Positions 52,182-59,784 are shown, counted from the stretch's first letter. The stretch is 64,000 nucleotides of DNA from Clostridiales bacterium UBA6386 (GCA_002437585.1 DJQM01000017.1:3113-67112); one strand, 5' to 3'. The notes: generated by a model not told the origin, from the sequence alone. Numbers and translations are program-made.

Positions 52182-53231
52182 TCAGCCCTTTTCCCGGAGG
52201 GCAGCCAGCTCCTCCCGGATGTAGGCAAGGGACAGAAGCTTTCCCTTCACCTGCTCCACGTCCAGCAGCTGGGTGTTGTTGGAGTTGAACTCGGTGAGCA
52301 CATTCCGCTGGGCATCGCCCACCCAGAAATATTTGTCGTAATTCAGATCCCGCTTGTCAGACGGCACCCGGTAGAAATTCCCCAGGTCGATGGCGTGGGC
52401 GCACTCCTCGTTGGTAAGGAGTGTTTCGTACATTTTTTCGCCGTGGCGGATGCCGATGACCTTGATTTCGTGGCCGGGATGGAACAGCTCCGTCACCGCT
52501 TGAGCCAGCACCCGGATGGTACAGGCGGGAGCCTTCTGCACCAGGATATCGCCGCTGGTGCCGTTTCGGAAGGCGAAAAGCACCAGGTCGACGGCCTCCT
52601 CCAGGGACATGATGAATCGGGTCATGTCCGGCTCGGTGATGGTAATGGGGCTGCCGGACTTGATCTGTTCAATCCACAGAGGGATCACGCTTCCCCGGGA
52701 GCACATGACGTTGCCGTAGCGGGTGCAGCAGATTTTGGTGTCCTCCGGGTCAACCGTCCGGGATTTGGCCACGATGACCTTCTCCATCATGGCCTTGGAG
52801 GTGCCCATGGCGTTCACCGGGTAGGCCGCCTTGTCGGTAGACAGGCAGATCACCGTCTTCACGCCCTCGTCAATGGCCGCGGTAAGCACGTTGTCCGTGC
52901 CGATCACGTTGGTCTTCACCGCCTCCATGGGGAAAAACTCGCAGGAGGGCACCTGTTTCAGGGCTGCCGCGTGGAAAATGTAGTCCACATTGTGGATGGC
53001 GTTTTTCACGGACTGCAAGTCCCGGACATCGCCGATGAAGAACTTGATTTTTGCCGAGGCTTCGGGCATTTTCGCCTGGAACTCGTGGCGCATGTCGTCC
53101 TGCTTCTTTTCGTCCCGGGAGAAAATCCGGATCTCTCCGATGTCCGTATCCAGAAACCGGTTCAGCACCGCGTTGCCGAAGGAACCGGTGCCGCCGGTGA
53201 TCATCAGGGTCTTGCCCGCAAAGATACTCAT
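52182..53231 (-). CDS. capE: CapE/FnlA/WbjB: UDP-GlcNAc 4,6-dehydratase (inverting)
   Basis: 349 residues. T-G-G-T-G-S-F-G (12-19) is the NAD(P) site; S-T-D-K (131-134) and M-x-x-x-K (142-146, A-M-G-T-S-K) replace the YxxxK of ordinary SDRs, the known hallmark of this 4,6-dehydratase group. It dehydrates UDP-GlcNAc and inverts C5, the first step to UDP-L-FucNAc. The order capE-capF-capG in transcription direction is as in staphylococcal and Pseudomonas O11 clusters. GGAGAGAGG precedes ATG 53231. Confidence 0.92.
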   Translation of the reverse strand: MSIFAGKTLMITGGTGSFGNAVLNRFLDTDIGEIRIFSRDEKKQDDMRHEFQAKMPEASAKIKFFIGDVRDLQSVKNAIHNVDYIFHAAALKQVPSCEFFPMEAVKTNVIGTDNVLTAAIDEGVKTVICLSTDKAAYPVNAMGTSKAMMEKVIVAKSRTVDPEDTKICCTRYGNVMCSRGSVIPLWIEQIKSGSPITITEPDMTRFIMSLEEAVDLVLFAFRNGTSGDILVQKAPACTIRVLAQAVTELFHPGHEIKVIGIRHGEKMYETLLTNEECAHAIDLGNFYRVPSDKRDLNYDKYFWVGDAQRNVLTEFNSNNTQLLDVEQVKGKLLSLAYIREELAALREKG

Positions 53232-54457
53232 GGTTTCCTCTCTCCTTCCTGCCCCAGAAGCGCCCGGAAAAGGCGGACATACTGGGCAGTGCAAATCTCT
53301 TTGGTATATTTTTGTTCGTACAGGCTGCGGCAGACCCGGCGCATGGACTGCGCCGTCTCCGGGCTATCTTTCAGCGAACGGATTTTTTCCGCCAGAAGGG
53401 TTCCCTCGCCGTTTCGCACCCAGCAGCCCGCCCCGGCTTCGATATCCGAGACAATGTCGCACTCGTCCATGACGGCAAGCAGCGGGATGCCCTGCATCAT
53501 GTAGCTGTAGGTTTTGCTGGGGACGCACAGGCCGGTGCTCCCTGCCACCAACGTCACCAGGGCGCAGTCGCTGATGGCAAGGGCGTTGTCAAAATCCGCC
53601 CCGTGGAGAAAGGGGTACACCGCGATATTTTCGATGTTTTCTGCCTGGACGGTCTGCTTCAGTGCCTCCATCTTGTTGCCGTGACCGGCAAAGAGGAAGA
53701 ATACGTCCGGGTCATTTTTCAGCTCCCGGACGGCCTGCAAAAGGGTCTGCATGTCCTGCATGGTGCCCATATTGCCGAAATAGGACACGGTAAACCGATC
53801 CTTCGTGACCTCCCGGAAGGGATTTTGCTCCCGGTTTTGGTTGCGCAGCCCCTTGTCCGCGTACCAGTTGGGAATTACGGCGATATTTTCCGCCGGGAAG
53901 TCCCGGTGGGTCAAAATGTAGTCCCTCATCTCCCGGGACAGCGCCACAATCCGATCCGACCGCCTGCAGATGCACCGGTTGATGTGGTTCATCAGCCGGC
54001 AGATAGGGTGCTTTTCCCCCAGGGTGCCGGTGACGGTGGCCACCTCCGGGTACAGATCGTAGCTGACGAAGACCAGCTTTGTGCCAAACAACGCCTTGGC
54101 CCAGGTGGCAATCCAAGGGAGAATCGGCGGGTTGGAATAGACCACCACGCTGCGATAGCCGGATAGCCTCGGCAGGTTCAGCAGCACCATGAAGGTGAAG
54201 GAAAAGTAGTTGATGATCCGCCCCAGAAAGCCGGAGCGATCCAACTGGATGTATTTGAGCCGCCGGATGGAGATTCCCTCCACCGTCTCCCGTTTAGGAA
54301 CATGAACGGTATCCGAGTATTCTCTGGGATAGCCGCAGAGCACCTCCACGGAAAAGCCCGCTTTTTGCAGAGCCTTGGCGGTGTCGAAGGGCAGCTGAGC
54401 CGAGGAAATATACTCCGGGTAGAAAAACTGGCACAGGAACAGAATGTCCTTTTTCAC
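53228..54457 (-). CDS. GT4 glycosyltransferase, WbuB/WbjE-like (probable L-FucNAc transferase)
   Basis: 409 residues. F-F-Y-P-E-Y-I-S-S-A-Q-L-P acceptor loop, Y-S-N-P-P-I-L-P-W-I, D-L-Y-P-E-V-A, I-P-N-W-Y-A-D and the donor segment G-L-C-V-P-S-K-T-Y-S-Y-M are the WbuB/WcaI group, whose members in clusters with capEFG homologues transfer L-FucNAc. The same neighbours are here. The start is GTG 54457, overlapping the previous stop (GTGA) with GGAGGGCGGAG upstream. Confidence 0.88.
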   Translation of the reverse strand: MKKDILFLCQFFYPEYISSAQLPFDTAKALQKAGFSVEVLCGYPREYSDTVHVPKRETVEGISIRRLKYIQLDRSGFLGRIINYFSFTFMVLLNLPRLSGYRSVVVYSNPPILPWIATWAKALFGTKLVFVSYDLYPEVATVTGTLGEKHPICRLMNHINRCICRRSDRIVALSREMRDYILTHRDFPAENIAVIPNWYADKGLRNQNREQNPFREVTKDRFTVSYFGNMGTMQDMQTLLQAVRELKNDPDVFFLFAGHGNKMEALKQTVQAENIENIAVYPFLHGADFDNALAISDCALVTLVAGSTGLCVPSKTYSYMMQGIPLLAVMDECDIVSDIEAGAGCWVRNGEGTLLAEKIRSLKDSPETAQSMRRVCRSLYEQKYTKEICTAQYVRLFRALLGQEGERKP

Positions 54458-55332
54458 GCTCCGCCCTCCGTTTCCGCAATGGACTGCTCGAAGCTCACAA
54501 GGTTGTAATTTTGGGGGTAATCGCTGAGGGATTGGTCATAGCAAAGGCTGCCGAAGGCCTTCCCCGCCAGGGCGGTCACATGGGACAGAAGCTTCAACGC
54601 CCAGGCGCAGCCGCCCACCAGGCAGATGTGCTTTCCGTGGGCTTTCGCGATTTCCCGCACCATGCGGCTGGTGGAAACATACTCTGCGTTCTGGGGGCAG
54701 AACAGGCCGTCGGCACCGTCCTCGATCAGAAGCCTGAGAAATTCGCAAAGGTTATCAATATAGAGCATGGAACGCCGATTGGCGATTTCGGGGAAAATAG
54801 GAAGTTTTTTGGCCAGATGCGCCAGGGTCTGGTAATTGCCCTTGCAGCCCCTGCCGTAGATCATGGGCGGGCGGAGAATGGCCACCCGGAAGCCGTCGCC
54901 CCGAAGAAGGTCCAAATCCTCCTCGGCCTTTCGCTTGCTGATGCCATAATTGTCCGTGGGGTGCAGAGGGGTGTCGGCGGTGATGGTCAGGGTCTTCCCC
55001 ACCGGGGCATGAAGGCCGTAGACGCTTTCCGAGCTGAGAAAGAGGAACTGGGAAACGCCTTCGGCTTTTGCCTTTTGGGCAAGCTCCGCCGTCAGCCGGT
55101 GGTTCACCCGGTCGTACACATCTGCCTCATCCGGATCATCCTTGGACTTCGGCTGGTGGACGATGGCCGCTGCGTGGACGATGGCGTCAACAGGTTCAAA
55201 ATCCGCCTGCTTCCAGGTACCGTCCCGGAGACTGAGAAAATCCACCCGGTATTTCTCGGGCCAGCGGTTCAGGTAATTTGCCAAAGACCCGCCAATATAG
55301 CCCTGGGTGCCGGTAATGAGGATCCGCTTCAT
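54454..55332 (-). CDS. NAD-dependent sugar epimerase/reductase (WbpV/WbjF-like)
   Basis: 292 residues, extended SDR: G-T-Q-G-Y-I-G at the N-terminus, S-S-E-S-V-Y-G, and Y-G-I-S-K (YxxxK). Close relatives sit beside WbpM-type dehydratases and reduce UDP-4-keto-6-deoxy-HexNAc to UDP-D-QuiNAc or UDP-D-FucNAc. With the upstream dehydratase this would supply the first sugar of the repeat unit. Which C4 epimer is made cannot be told by eye. ATG 55332 overlaps the upstream stop by four bases. Confidence 0.82.
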   Translation of the reverse strand: MKRILITGTQGYIGGSLANYLNRWPEKYRVDFLSLRDGTWKQADFEPVDAIVHAAAIVHQPKSKDDPDEADVYDRVNHRLTAELAQKAKAEGVSQFLFLSSESVYGLHAPVGKTLTITADTPLHPTDNYGISKRKAEEDLDLLRGDGFRVAILRPPMIYGRGCKGNYQTLAHLAKKLPIFPEIANRRSMLYIDNLCEFLRLLIEDGADGLFCPQNAEYVSTSRMVREIAKAHGKHICLVGGCAWALKLLSHVTALAGKAFGSLCYDQSLSDYPQNYNLVSFEQSIAETEGGA

Positions 55333-55958
55333 TTGCCCTTCTTCTCCTTTTCCAGCTGGCCGGTGCCGCCCTCCACCACGCCCTCGGACTTGAGCACGGA
55401 GCCGATGGTGCCGAAGAAGCACTTGCAGTCGAAGGCAAAGCTGAGATTTTTCACATACTCCCCGTCGAACCGGGCCTTCACGTCAATGGGCAGCTCGTCC
55501 CGGCCGTTGATCTGTGCCCAGCCGGTGAGCCCCGGGCGCACGTCGTTTGCCCCGTACTTGTCCCGCTCGGCAATCAGATCAAACTGGTTCCACAGAGCCG
55601 GACGGGGGCCGATAATGGCCATTTTACCCGTAAAAATCTGAAAAATCTGGGGAAGCTCGTCAAGGGAGGTCTTACGCAGGAATTTTCCCACCCGGGTGAT
55701 ATACTGCTCCGGGTTTTCCAGCAGATGGGTGGGCACGTCCTTGGGGGTGCTCACCTTCATGGTGCGGAATTTCAGAATCCAGAAATGGGTCTTGTGGATG
55801 CCCACCCGCTTCTGCCGGAAGAACACCGGCCCCGGATCGTCCGCCACAATGGCAATACAGATCAGAAGGTACACCGGCGACAGCACCACAATGGCGCAGG
55901 CGGACAGCAGCAGGTCAATCAAACGCTTCGCGTATTTCTGATACATGGTCATCCTCAT
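55329..55958 (-). CDS. Initiating phosphoglycosyl transferase (monotopic, PglC/WcaJ-catalytic type)
   Basis: 209 residues: a single re-entrant N-terminal hydrophobic helix (about 10-37) and the Bac_transf catalytic domain with F-F-R-Q-K-R-V-G, F-R-T-M, R-K-T-S-L-D-E-L-P-Q (Asp-Glu dyad) and P-R-P-A-L, then V-R-P-G-L-T-G-W-A-Q-I-N-G-R. It moves sugar-1-phosphate (expected D-QuiNAc or D-FucNAc type) to undecaprenyl phosphate, starting the repeat unit. This short form lacks the extra membrane domain of WcaJ/WbaP. The start may be ATG 55946 rather than 55958, because GAGG is better placed for it. Confidence 0.9.
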   Translation of the reverse strand: MRMTMYQKYAKRLIDLLLSACAIVVLSPVYLLICIAIVADDPGPVFFRQKRVGIHKTHFWILKFRTMKVSTPKDVPTHLLENPEQYITRVGKFLRKTSLDELPQIFQIFTGKMAIIGPRPALWNQFDLIAERDKYGANDVRPGLTGWAQINGRDELPIDVKARFDGEYVKNLSFAFDCKCFFGTIGSVLKSEGVVEGGTGQLEKEKKGK

Positions 55959-55972
55959 TTCCCATTATACTT

Positions 55973-57850
55973 CTATACTTCAAGCTTTTTCCGATAGGTT
56001 GGCACGATTTCCGCCACAATATCCTTCATATTTTCCGTCTCGGCCTCGCAGGCCTCTCTGAGGCACTCCAACTGAGTCAGGAATTTCTCATCGTCCATCT
56101 CAATGGGCTTGCCGATGTGAATGAGCTTGTTGGCGGTCTCCTGGAGACCCTCCTCCTTCATGAGCAGCTCCTCGTAGAGCTTTTCGCCGGGGCGAAGACC
56201 GGTGTAGACCACCTTGATGTCCACGTCCGGCTCGTAGCCGCTGAGACGGATCATGTTCCGGGCCATGGTGTCGATCTTCACCGGCTCGCCCATGTCGAGA
56301 ATGAAAATCTCCCCGCCCTTGGCGTAGTACCCCGCCTGGAGCACCAGGCTCACCGCCTCCGGAATGGTCATGAAATAGCGGATAATGTCCGGGTGGGTCA
56401 CAGTCACCGGGCCGCCAGCCGCGATCTGCTTCTTAAAGAGCGGGATCACGCTGCCGTTGCTGCCCAGGACGTTGCCGAAGCGCACTGCCACAAATTCGGT
56501 TTTCGACCGGCGGTTCATCATCTGGATCACCATTTCGCACAGCCGCTTGGAGGCGCCCATGATGTTGGTGGGGTTCACCGCCTTGTCCGTGGAAATCAGC
56601 ACGAACCGGCGGACGCCGTATTTTGCCGCCGCCCGGGCCACCTTGTAGGTGCCGAAGACGTTGTTCTTGATGGCCTCGTTGGGACTGTCCTCCATGAGAG
56701 GCACATGCTTGTGGGCCGCCGCGTGGAAAATCAGGTCAGGCCGGTAATGGCCGATGACCCAATCCACCCGGCTGGTGTCGCGCACGGAGCCGATGAGGAC
56801 TTCCAGATTCAGCTCCGGGAAGTTCCGCCGAAGCTCCTGCTGGATGTCATAGGCGTTGTTTTCGTAGATGTCGAAGATGATCAGCATTTCCGGCCCGGCT
56901 CCCGCAATCTGCCGGCACAGCTCACTGCCGATGCTTCCGCCGCCGCCGGTAACCAGCACGGTTTTCCCATGGACATAGCCCACGATTTCCTCCAGGTTCA
57001 CCCGGATCGGGTCTCTGCCCAGCAAATCCTGGGGATCCACCTGGCGAAGCTTGCTGACGCTGACCTCGCCGTTGACCATCTGGTAAATGCCCGGAAGCAT
57101 CTGCACCTCGCAGCCGGTGGTGGTGCAGATATCCAGGATTTCCTTGCGCATTTTGGCCGGGCAGCTGGGAATGGCGAAGATAATCTTGCTGATCTTATAC
57201 TGCTTTGCCATGGCGGGAATGTCGTAGCGGTTGCCCACGATGGGCACCCCGCACAGCCGCTTATTCAGCTTCACCGGGTTGTCGTCGATGACGCAGGACA
57301 GGTGATCTTTCACATAGTCGCTGCTCATGAACTCCAAGGCAAGTGCCCGACCCGCGTCTCCCGCGCCGATGAGCATGACATTTTTCAGGCCGTTTGCGTG
57401 AGTCATATGGCTGATCTGCTTCTGAGCCGTCCGCCAGAGCCGATAGGAAAAGCGGATGAGCACCGTCATGGCAAAGCTCAGAAGGTAGCCCATGACCATG
57501 CTGCTTCGGGGCATCAGGAAGCCGTCGAACCGGAACACCAGAATGCCGATGATGGCCAGCACCAGATAGGCTCCCGCGATCCGGAAGACCTCCGAGGTGC
57601 TCACAAAAGCCCAGATGCTGCTGTAGAGCCGGAAGCACAGAAACACTACAATGGTGATGACGCACCAGGGGCCAATGGCAGACAGAAATCCCTGCAAATG
57701 CTCCGCACGAATCTCCTGGAAGGAGAAATCGTACCGGAACCACAACCCCAAGAAAAAGGACAGCATGGTACCTACCACGTCGCCTGCCATGATCAGCAGA
57801 ACCTTGCCCAGGACGGCCCGGCTCAAAAACTGGGGTTTCTTCGTGTCCAT
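55973..57850 (-). CDS. Membrane-bound UDP-GlcNAc 4,6-dehydratase (WbpM/PglF/CapD type)
   Basis: 625 residues. Four membrane helices in the first 130 residues, a CoA-binding-like Rossmann domain (G-A-G-D-A-G-R-A), then the SDR domain with T-G-G-G-G-S-I-G-S-E, S-T-D-K and the Met-containing I-M-G-A-S-K (MxxxK) active site. It makes UDP-4-keto-6-deoxy-GlcNAc with retention, the start of D-QuiNAc/D-FucNAc or bacillosamine-type sugars. No aminotransferase follows, which argues against bacillosamine. First gene of the locus, with a promoter close upstream. Confidence 0.93.
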   Translation of the reverse strand: MDTKKPQFLSRAVLGKVLLIMAGDVVGTMLSFFLGLWFRYDFSFQEIRAEHLQGFLSAIGPWCVITIVVFLCFRLYSSIWAFVSTSEVFRIAGAYLVLAIIGILVFRFDGFLMPRSSMVMGYLLSFAMTVLIRFSYRLWRTAQKQISHMTHANGLKNVMLIGAGDAGRALALEFMSSDYVKDHLSCVIDDNPVKLNKRLCGVPIVGNRYDIPAMAKQYKISKIIFAIPSCPAKMRKEILDICTTTGCEVQMLPGIYQMVNGEVSVSKLRQVDPQDLLGRDPIRVNLEEIVGYVHGKTVLVTGGGGSIGSELCRQIAGAGPEMLIIFDIYENNAYDIQQELRRNFPELNLEVLIGSVRDTSRVDWVIGHYRPDLIFHAAAHKHVPLMEDSPNEAIKNNVFGTYKVARAAAKYGVRRFVLISTDKAVNPTNIMGASKRLCEMVIQMMNRRSKTEFVAVRFGNVLGSNGSVIPLFKKQIAAGGPVTVTHPDIIRYFMTIPEAVSLVLQAGYYAKGGEIFILDMGEPVKIDTMARNMIRLSGYEPDVDIKVVYTGLRPGEKLYEELLMKEEGLQETANKLIHIGKPIEMDDEKFLTQLECLREACEAETENMKDIVAEIVPTYRKKLEV

Positions 57851-57906
57851 TCCCGCTCACCTTCTCATCTTTGTAAGAAATACCCATTTTCCGCATAGTT
57901 CGGTTT

Positions 57907-57935
57907 ATTATAACACATTATGCCCCATACGGCAA
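57907..57935 (-). promoter_or_regulatory. Promoter of the upstream glycan unit
   Basis: On the minus strand TTGCCG (57935-57930), a 17-base spacer and TATAAT (57912-57907). Start near 57900, giving a 50-base leader to the WbpM-like gene with no sign of an attenuator or long leader. It drives at least 15 genes to the terminator at 40980. Confidence 0.78.
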
Positions 57936-57954
57936 GTAATAGTTTCATGGGAAC

Positions 57955-57982
57955 AAAAAAGAGGCACCCATATGGGTACCTC
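57955..57982 (-). terminator. Terminator shielding the glycan locus
   Basis: The palindrome GAGGTACCCATATGGGTGCC on the minus strand ends in CTC and is followed by six T (57960-57955). It lies just upstream of the locus promoter and would stop read-through from nahK/rnc. A near-identical palindrome without a T-run is at 58168-58189. Confidence 0.65.
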
Positions 57983-58014
57983 CACAGCATGTCAAAAAAG
58001 TCCGAAAGATACGT

Positions 58015-58056
58015 TGTCATTCCGAACCAGTCCGCAGACTGGTGTGGGAATCCCCC
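58015..58056 (-). repeat. REP-like palindromic repeat, copy B
   Basis: Read on the minus strand, it is GGGGGATTCCCACACCAGT then a short loop and ACTGGTTCGGAATGACA, the same pattern as copy A at 8767-8810, with compensating changes (CC/GG next to the outer arm). Confidence 0.72.
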
Positions 58057-58105
58057 GGTTGAACGTAAAAACTTCCGGTTTTGGAACGAAAATGTTTGAA
58101 AATCA

Positions 58106-58148
58106 GAGGGATTGCCACGACAGTGTGCGCACTGTCTCGCAATGACAC
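58106..58148 (+). repeat. REP-like palindromic repeat, copy C
   Basis: GAGGGATTGCCACGACAGTG, a loop, CACTGTCTCGCAATGACAC: the inner arm differs from copy A (ACAGTG/CACTGT instead of CCAGTG/CACTGG) but pairing is kept. A degenerate version, missing the right arm, lies at 58603-58640. Confidence 0.72.
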
Positions 58149-58420
58149 GGTTTTTCGACAGTCTGAAGAGGTACCCATATGGGTACCTCCAATTTTATCG
58201 CTCTTACAGGCCGAAACATTTTGACGCGCTTCCGGCGAAGCGGCCGGGGGATTCTTAAGGGGGCGGCTTTTCGGCAGCGCCCCTTAAGCCGGCTTCTTAT
58301 CAATTTTCTTGCCGGGACAAGAAAATTGCCTCCGGAGGAACCAGCGCCAAAACATTCCTTGCGTGTAGGAAGTTTTTTGCTTTGGGACGATGAGGGCATC
58401 GTCCCCTACGAGTTCTATTA

Positions 58421-58584
58421 GGGAAGCTCTGATGAAATTGGCAAGAGCTGGCAGCGAGAGATTTTGGCACGAATGAAAGTTTGGAAAACGCAGGAATACT
58501 GTATGTATTTCAAGTTTTTCAAACTGCACAGTCGGGACAAAAGATCCGTTGTCCAGCCGCAGACGATTGATTCAGAGCTTCCTT
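58421..58584 (+). repeat. Structured dispersed element, copy 3
   Basis: 164 bases nearly identical to the minus strand of 5809-5971. Ends GGGAAGCTCTGA and TCAGAGCTTCC. Stem A pairs 58478-58489 with 58515-58526 (12 bp, one G-T); stem B pairs 58536-58541 with 58550-58555 around AAGATCCG. No coding frame. Confidence 0.85.
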
Positions 58585-58641
58585 AGGGTTCTCGGAAGAA
58601 CAGGGGGATTGCCGCACCAGTGACATGGCTTTACGGCAAAC

Positions 58642-58665
58642 AGAGGCACCCGGGCGGGTGCCTCT
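58642..58665. terminator. Hairpin terminating the nahK unit
   Basis: A perfect 10-bp stem (58642-58651 with 58656-58665) with loop GGGC, eight bases past the nahK stop codon. Only a short TTT follows on the minus strand. Confidence 0.5.
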
Positions 58666-58672
58666 TTGGGGG

Positions 58673-59767
58673 TTATCGGGAATTGCGGACGCAGGATTCT
58701 ACAATGGCTTCCATTTCGTCCATGTTTTTGCGCATATCCTTGGCCAGAGCGATCTGGCACCGGGCGCGAACCAGGTTGTGATCCGGCCGGCGGATATTGA
58801 AATACAGGTCGCCGTCTAAGTAGTCCGCCAGGAACCGGGTGGCCAGCTCCGCCGTCAGGTCGAAGCAACTCATGGCAAGGGTTCTGATCTCCGTGTCCGT
58901 CATGGTTTTCGCGGTCATGGAAAGAAAGCCTTCGGCGAAGGCCCGGAATACCTCCAGGTTCACCTGAGCACGGTCGTAATCGGTACAGTCCTCCTCCACC
59001 CGGTTGGCCGCAAAGCGGATGGCATCGCCGAAATCGTGGCCGATCAGGCCTGGCATAACGGTGTCAAGATCGATAACGATCATGGCTTCATTGGTTTCCG
59101 GGGAAAAGAGCACGTTATTGATCTTGGTATCGTTATGGGTTACCCGCAGGGGAAGCTCCCCCGCCCGGTACAGATCCGTCAGGCAGCAGGCCCTGTCCTC
59201 CACGGACAGAAGGTAGTCGATCTCCGCCCGGACGGAAGATGCCCGTCCTGCCTTATTTTCTTCCACGCTCCGGCGGAAATCGGCGTACCGCCTGCGGGTA
59301 TCGTGAAAGCCGGGAATGGTCTCCACCAAGGAGGAAATGTCAAAATCCTCCAGATCCATCTGAAATTCCCCGAAGGCCTTGCCCGCGCTGCGGACAACGG
59401 CCAGATCGGTGACGGTGTTGTAGGTCACGGAGGGGACGTAGTTCGTCATCCGCCAGAAGTTTTCCCCATCGGCCAGATAGGTCTTCCGGTCGGCGGTATG
59501 GTGAAAATGCAGGGCAAGCTTCCCAGGCTTTTTCGAGCGGATGTGCTCAGTGACGCTGTCGATGTTGTTCATCAGACCCACAGGGTTCCGGAAGGCGTAG
59601 GTATTCACGTTCTGCACCAGGAAGGACTTTTCCTTCCCCTCGGGCAGCCGGAAATTCACCTTGTAGGTACGGTTCACATTGCCCATCTGGATTGTCTCAT
59701 AGCCCAGGTACGCATAGGGAATCCGGAAGGCCCGGGAAACCTCCAGCAGCTTGTCAAAAAGCTCCAT
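58673..59767 (-). CDS. nahK: N-acetylhexosamine 1-kinase-like (NahK family, APH fold)
   Basis: 364 residues, the size of bifidobacterial NahK. The APH-like kinase fold shows P-L-R-V-T-H-N-D-T-K-I-N-N-V-L (catalytic Asp and Asn), V-I-D-L-D-T-V-M-P-G (metal Asp), D-F-G-D-A-I-R-F, R-F-L-A-D-Y-L-D-G-D-L-Y-F and H-N-L-V-R-A-R, all blocks that I recall in NahK. It would phosphorylate GlcNAc/GalNAc at C1 with ATP, so that the product can become UDP-HexNAc. It is 17 bases downstream of rnc, in the plsX-rnc unit, and is followed by the glycan locus, which consumes UDP-HexNAc. Substrate not proven. Confidence 0.78.
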   Translation of the reverse strand: MELFDKLLEVSRAFRIPYAYLGYETIQMGNVNRTYKVNFRLPEGKEKSFLVQNVNTYAFRNPVGLMNNIDSVTEHIRSKKPGKLALHFHHTADRKTYLADGENFWRMTNYVPSVTYNTVTDLAVVRSAGKAFGEFQMDLEDFDISSLVETIPGFHDTRRRYADFRRSVEENKAGRASSVRAEIDYLLSVEDRACCLTDLYRAGELPLRVTHNDTKINNVLFSPETNEAMIVIDLDTVMPGLIGHDFGDAIRFAANRVEEDCTDYDRAQVNLEVFRAFAEGFLSMTAKTMTDTEIRTLAMSCFDLTAELATRFLADYLDGDLYFNIRRPDHNLVRARCQIALAKDMRKNMDEMEAIVESCVRNSR

Positions 59768-59784
59768 ATGTTTCTCCTCTTTCT

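Larger units (their letters stand above)
57851..58672. other. Repeat-rich gap upstream of the glycan locus
   Basis: 822 bases without a gene. They hold the locus promoter (57907-57935), a terminator (57955-57982), a REP-like palindrome in each orientation (58015-58056 and 58106-58148), a second copy of the GAGGTACCC palindrome (58168-58189), two hairpins (58254-58288, 58301-58328), element copy 3 (58421-58584), a degenerate REP (58603-58640) and the terminator of nahK. No other gap in the window is so densely packed with inverted repeats. Confidence 0.75.

Noticed and set aside
58168..58189. Second GAGGTACCC palindrome as a terminator
   Set aside because: No T-run follows on either strand, unlike the copy at 57961-57982.
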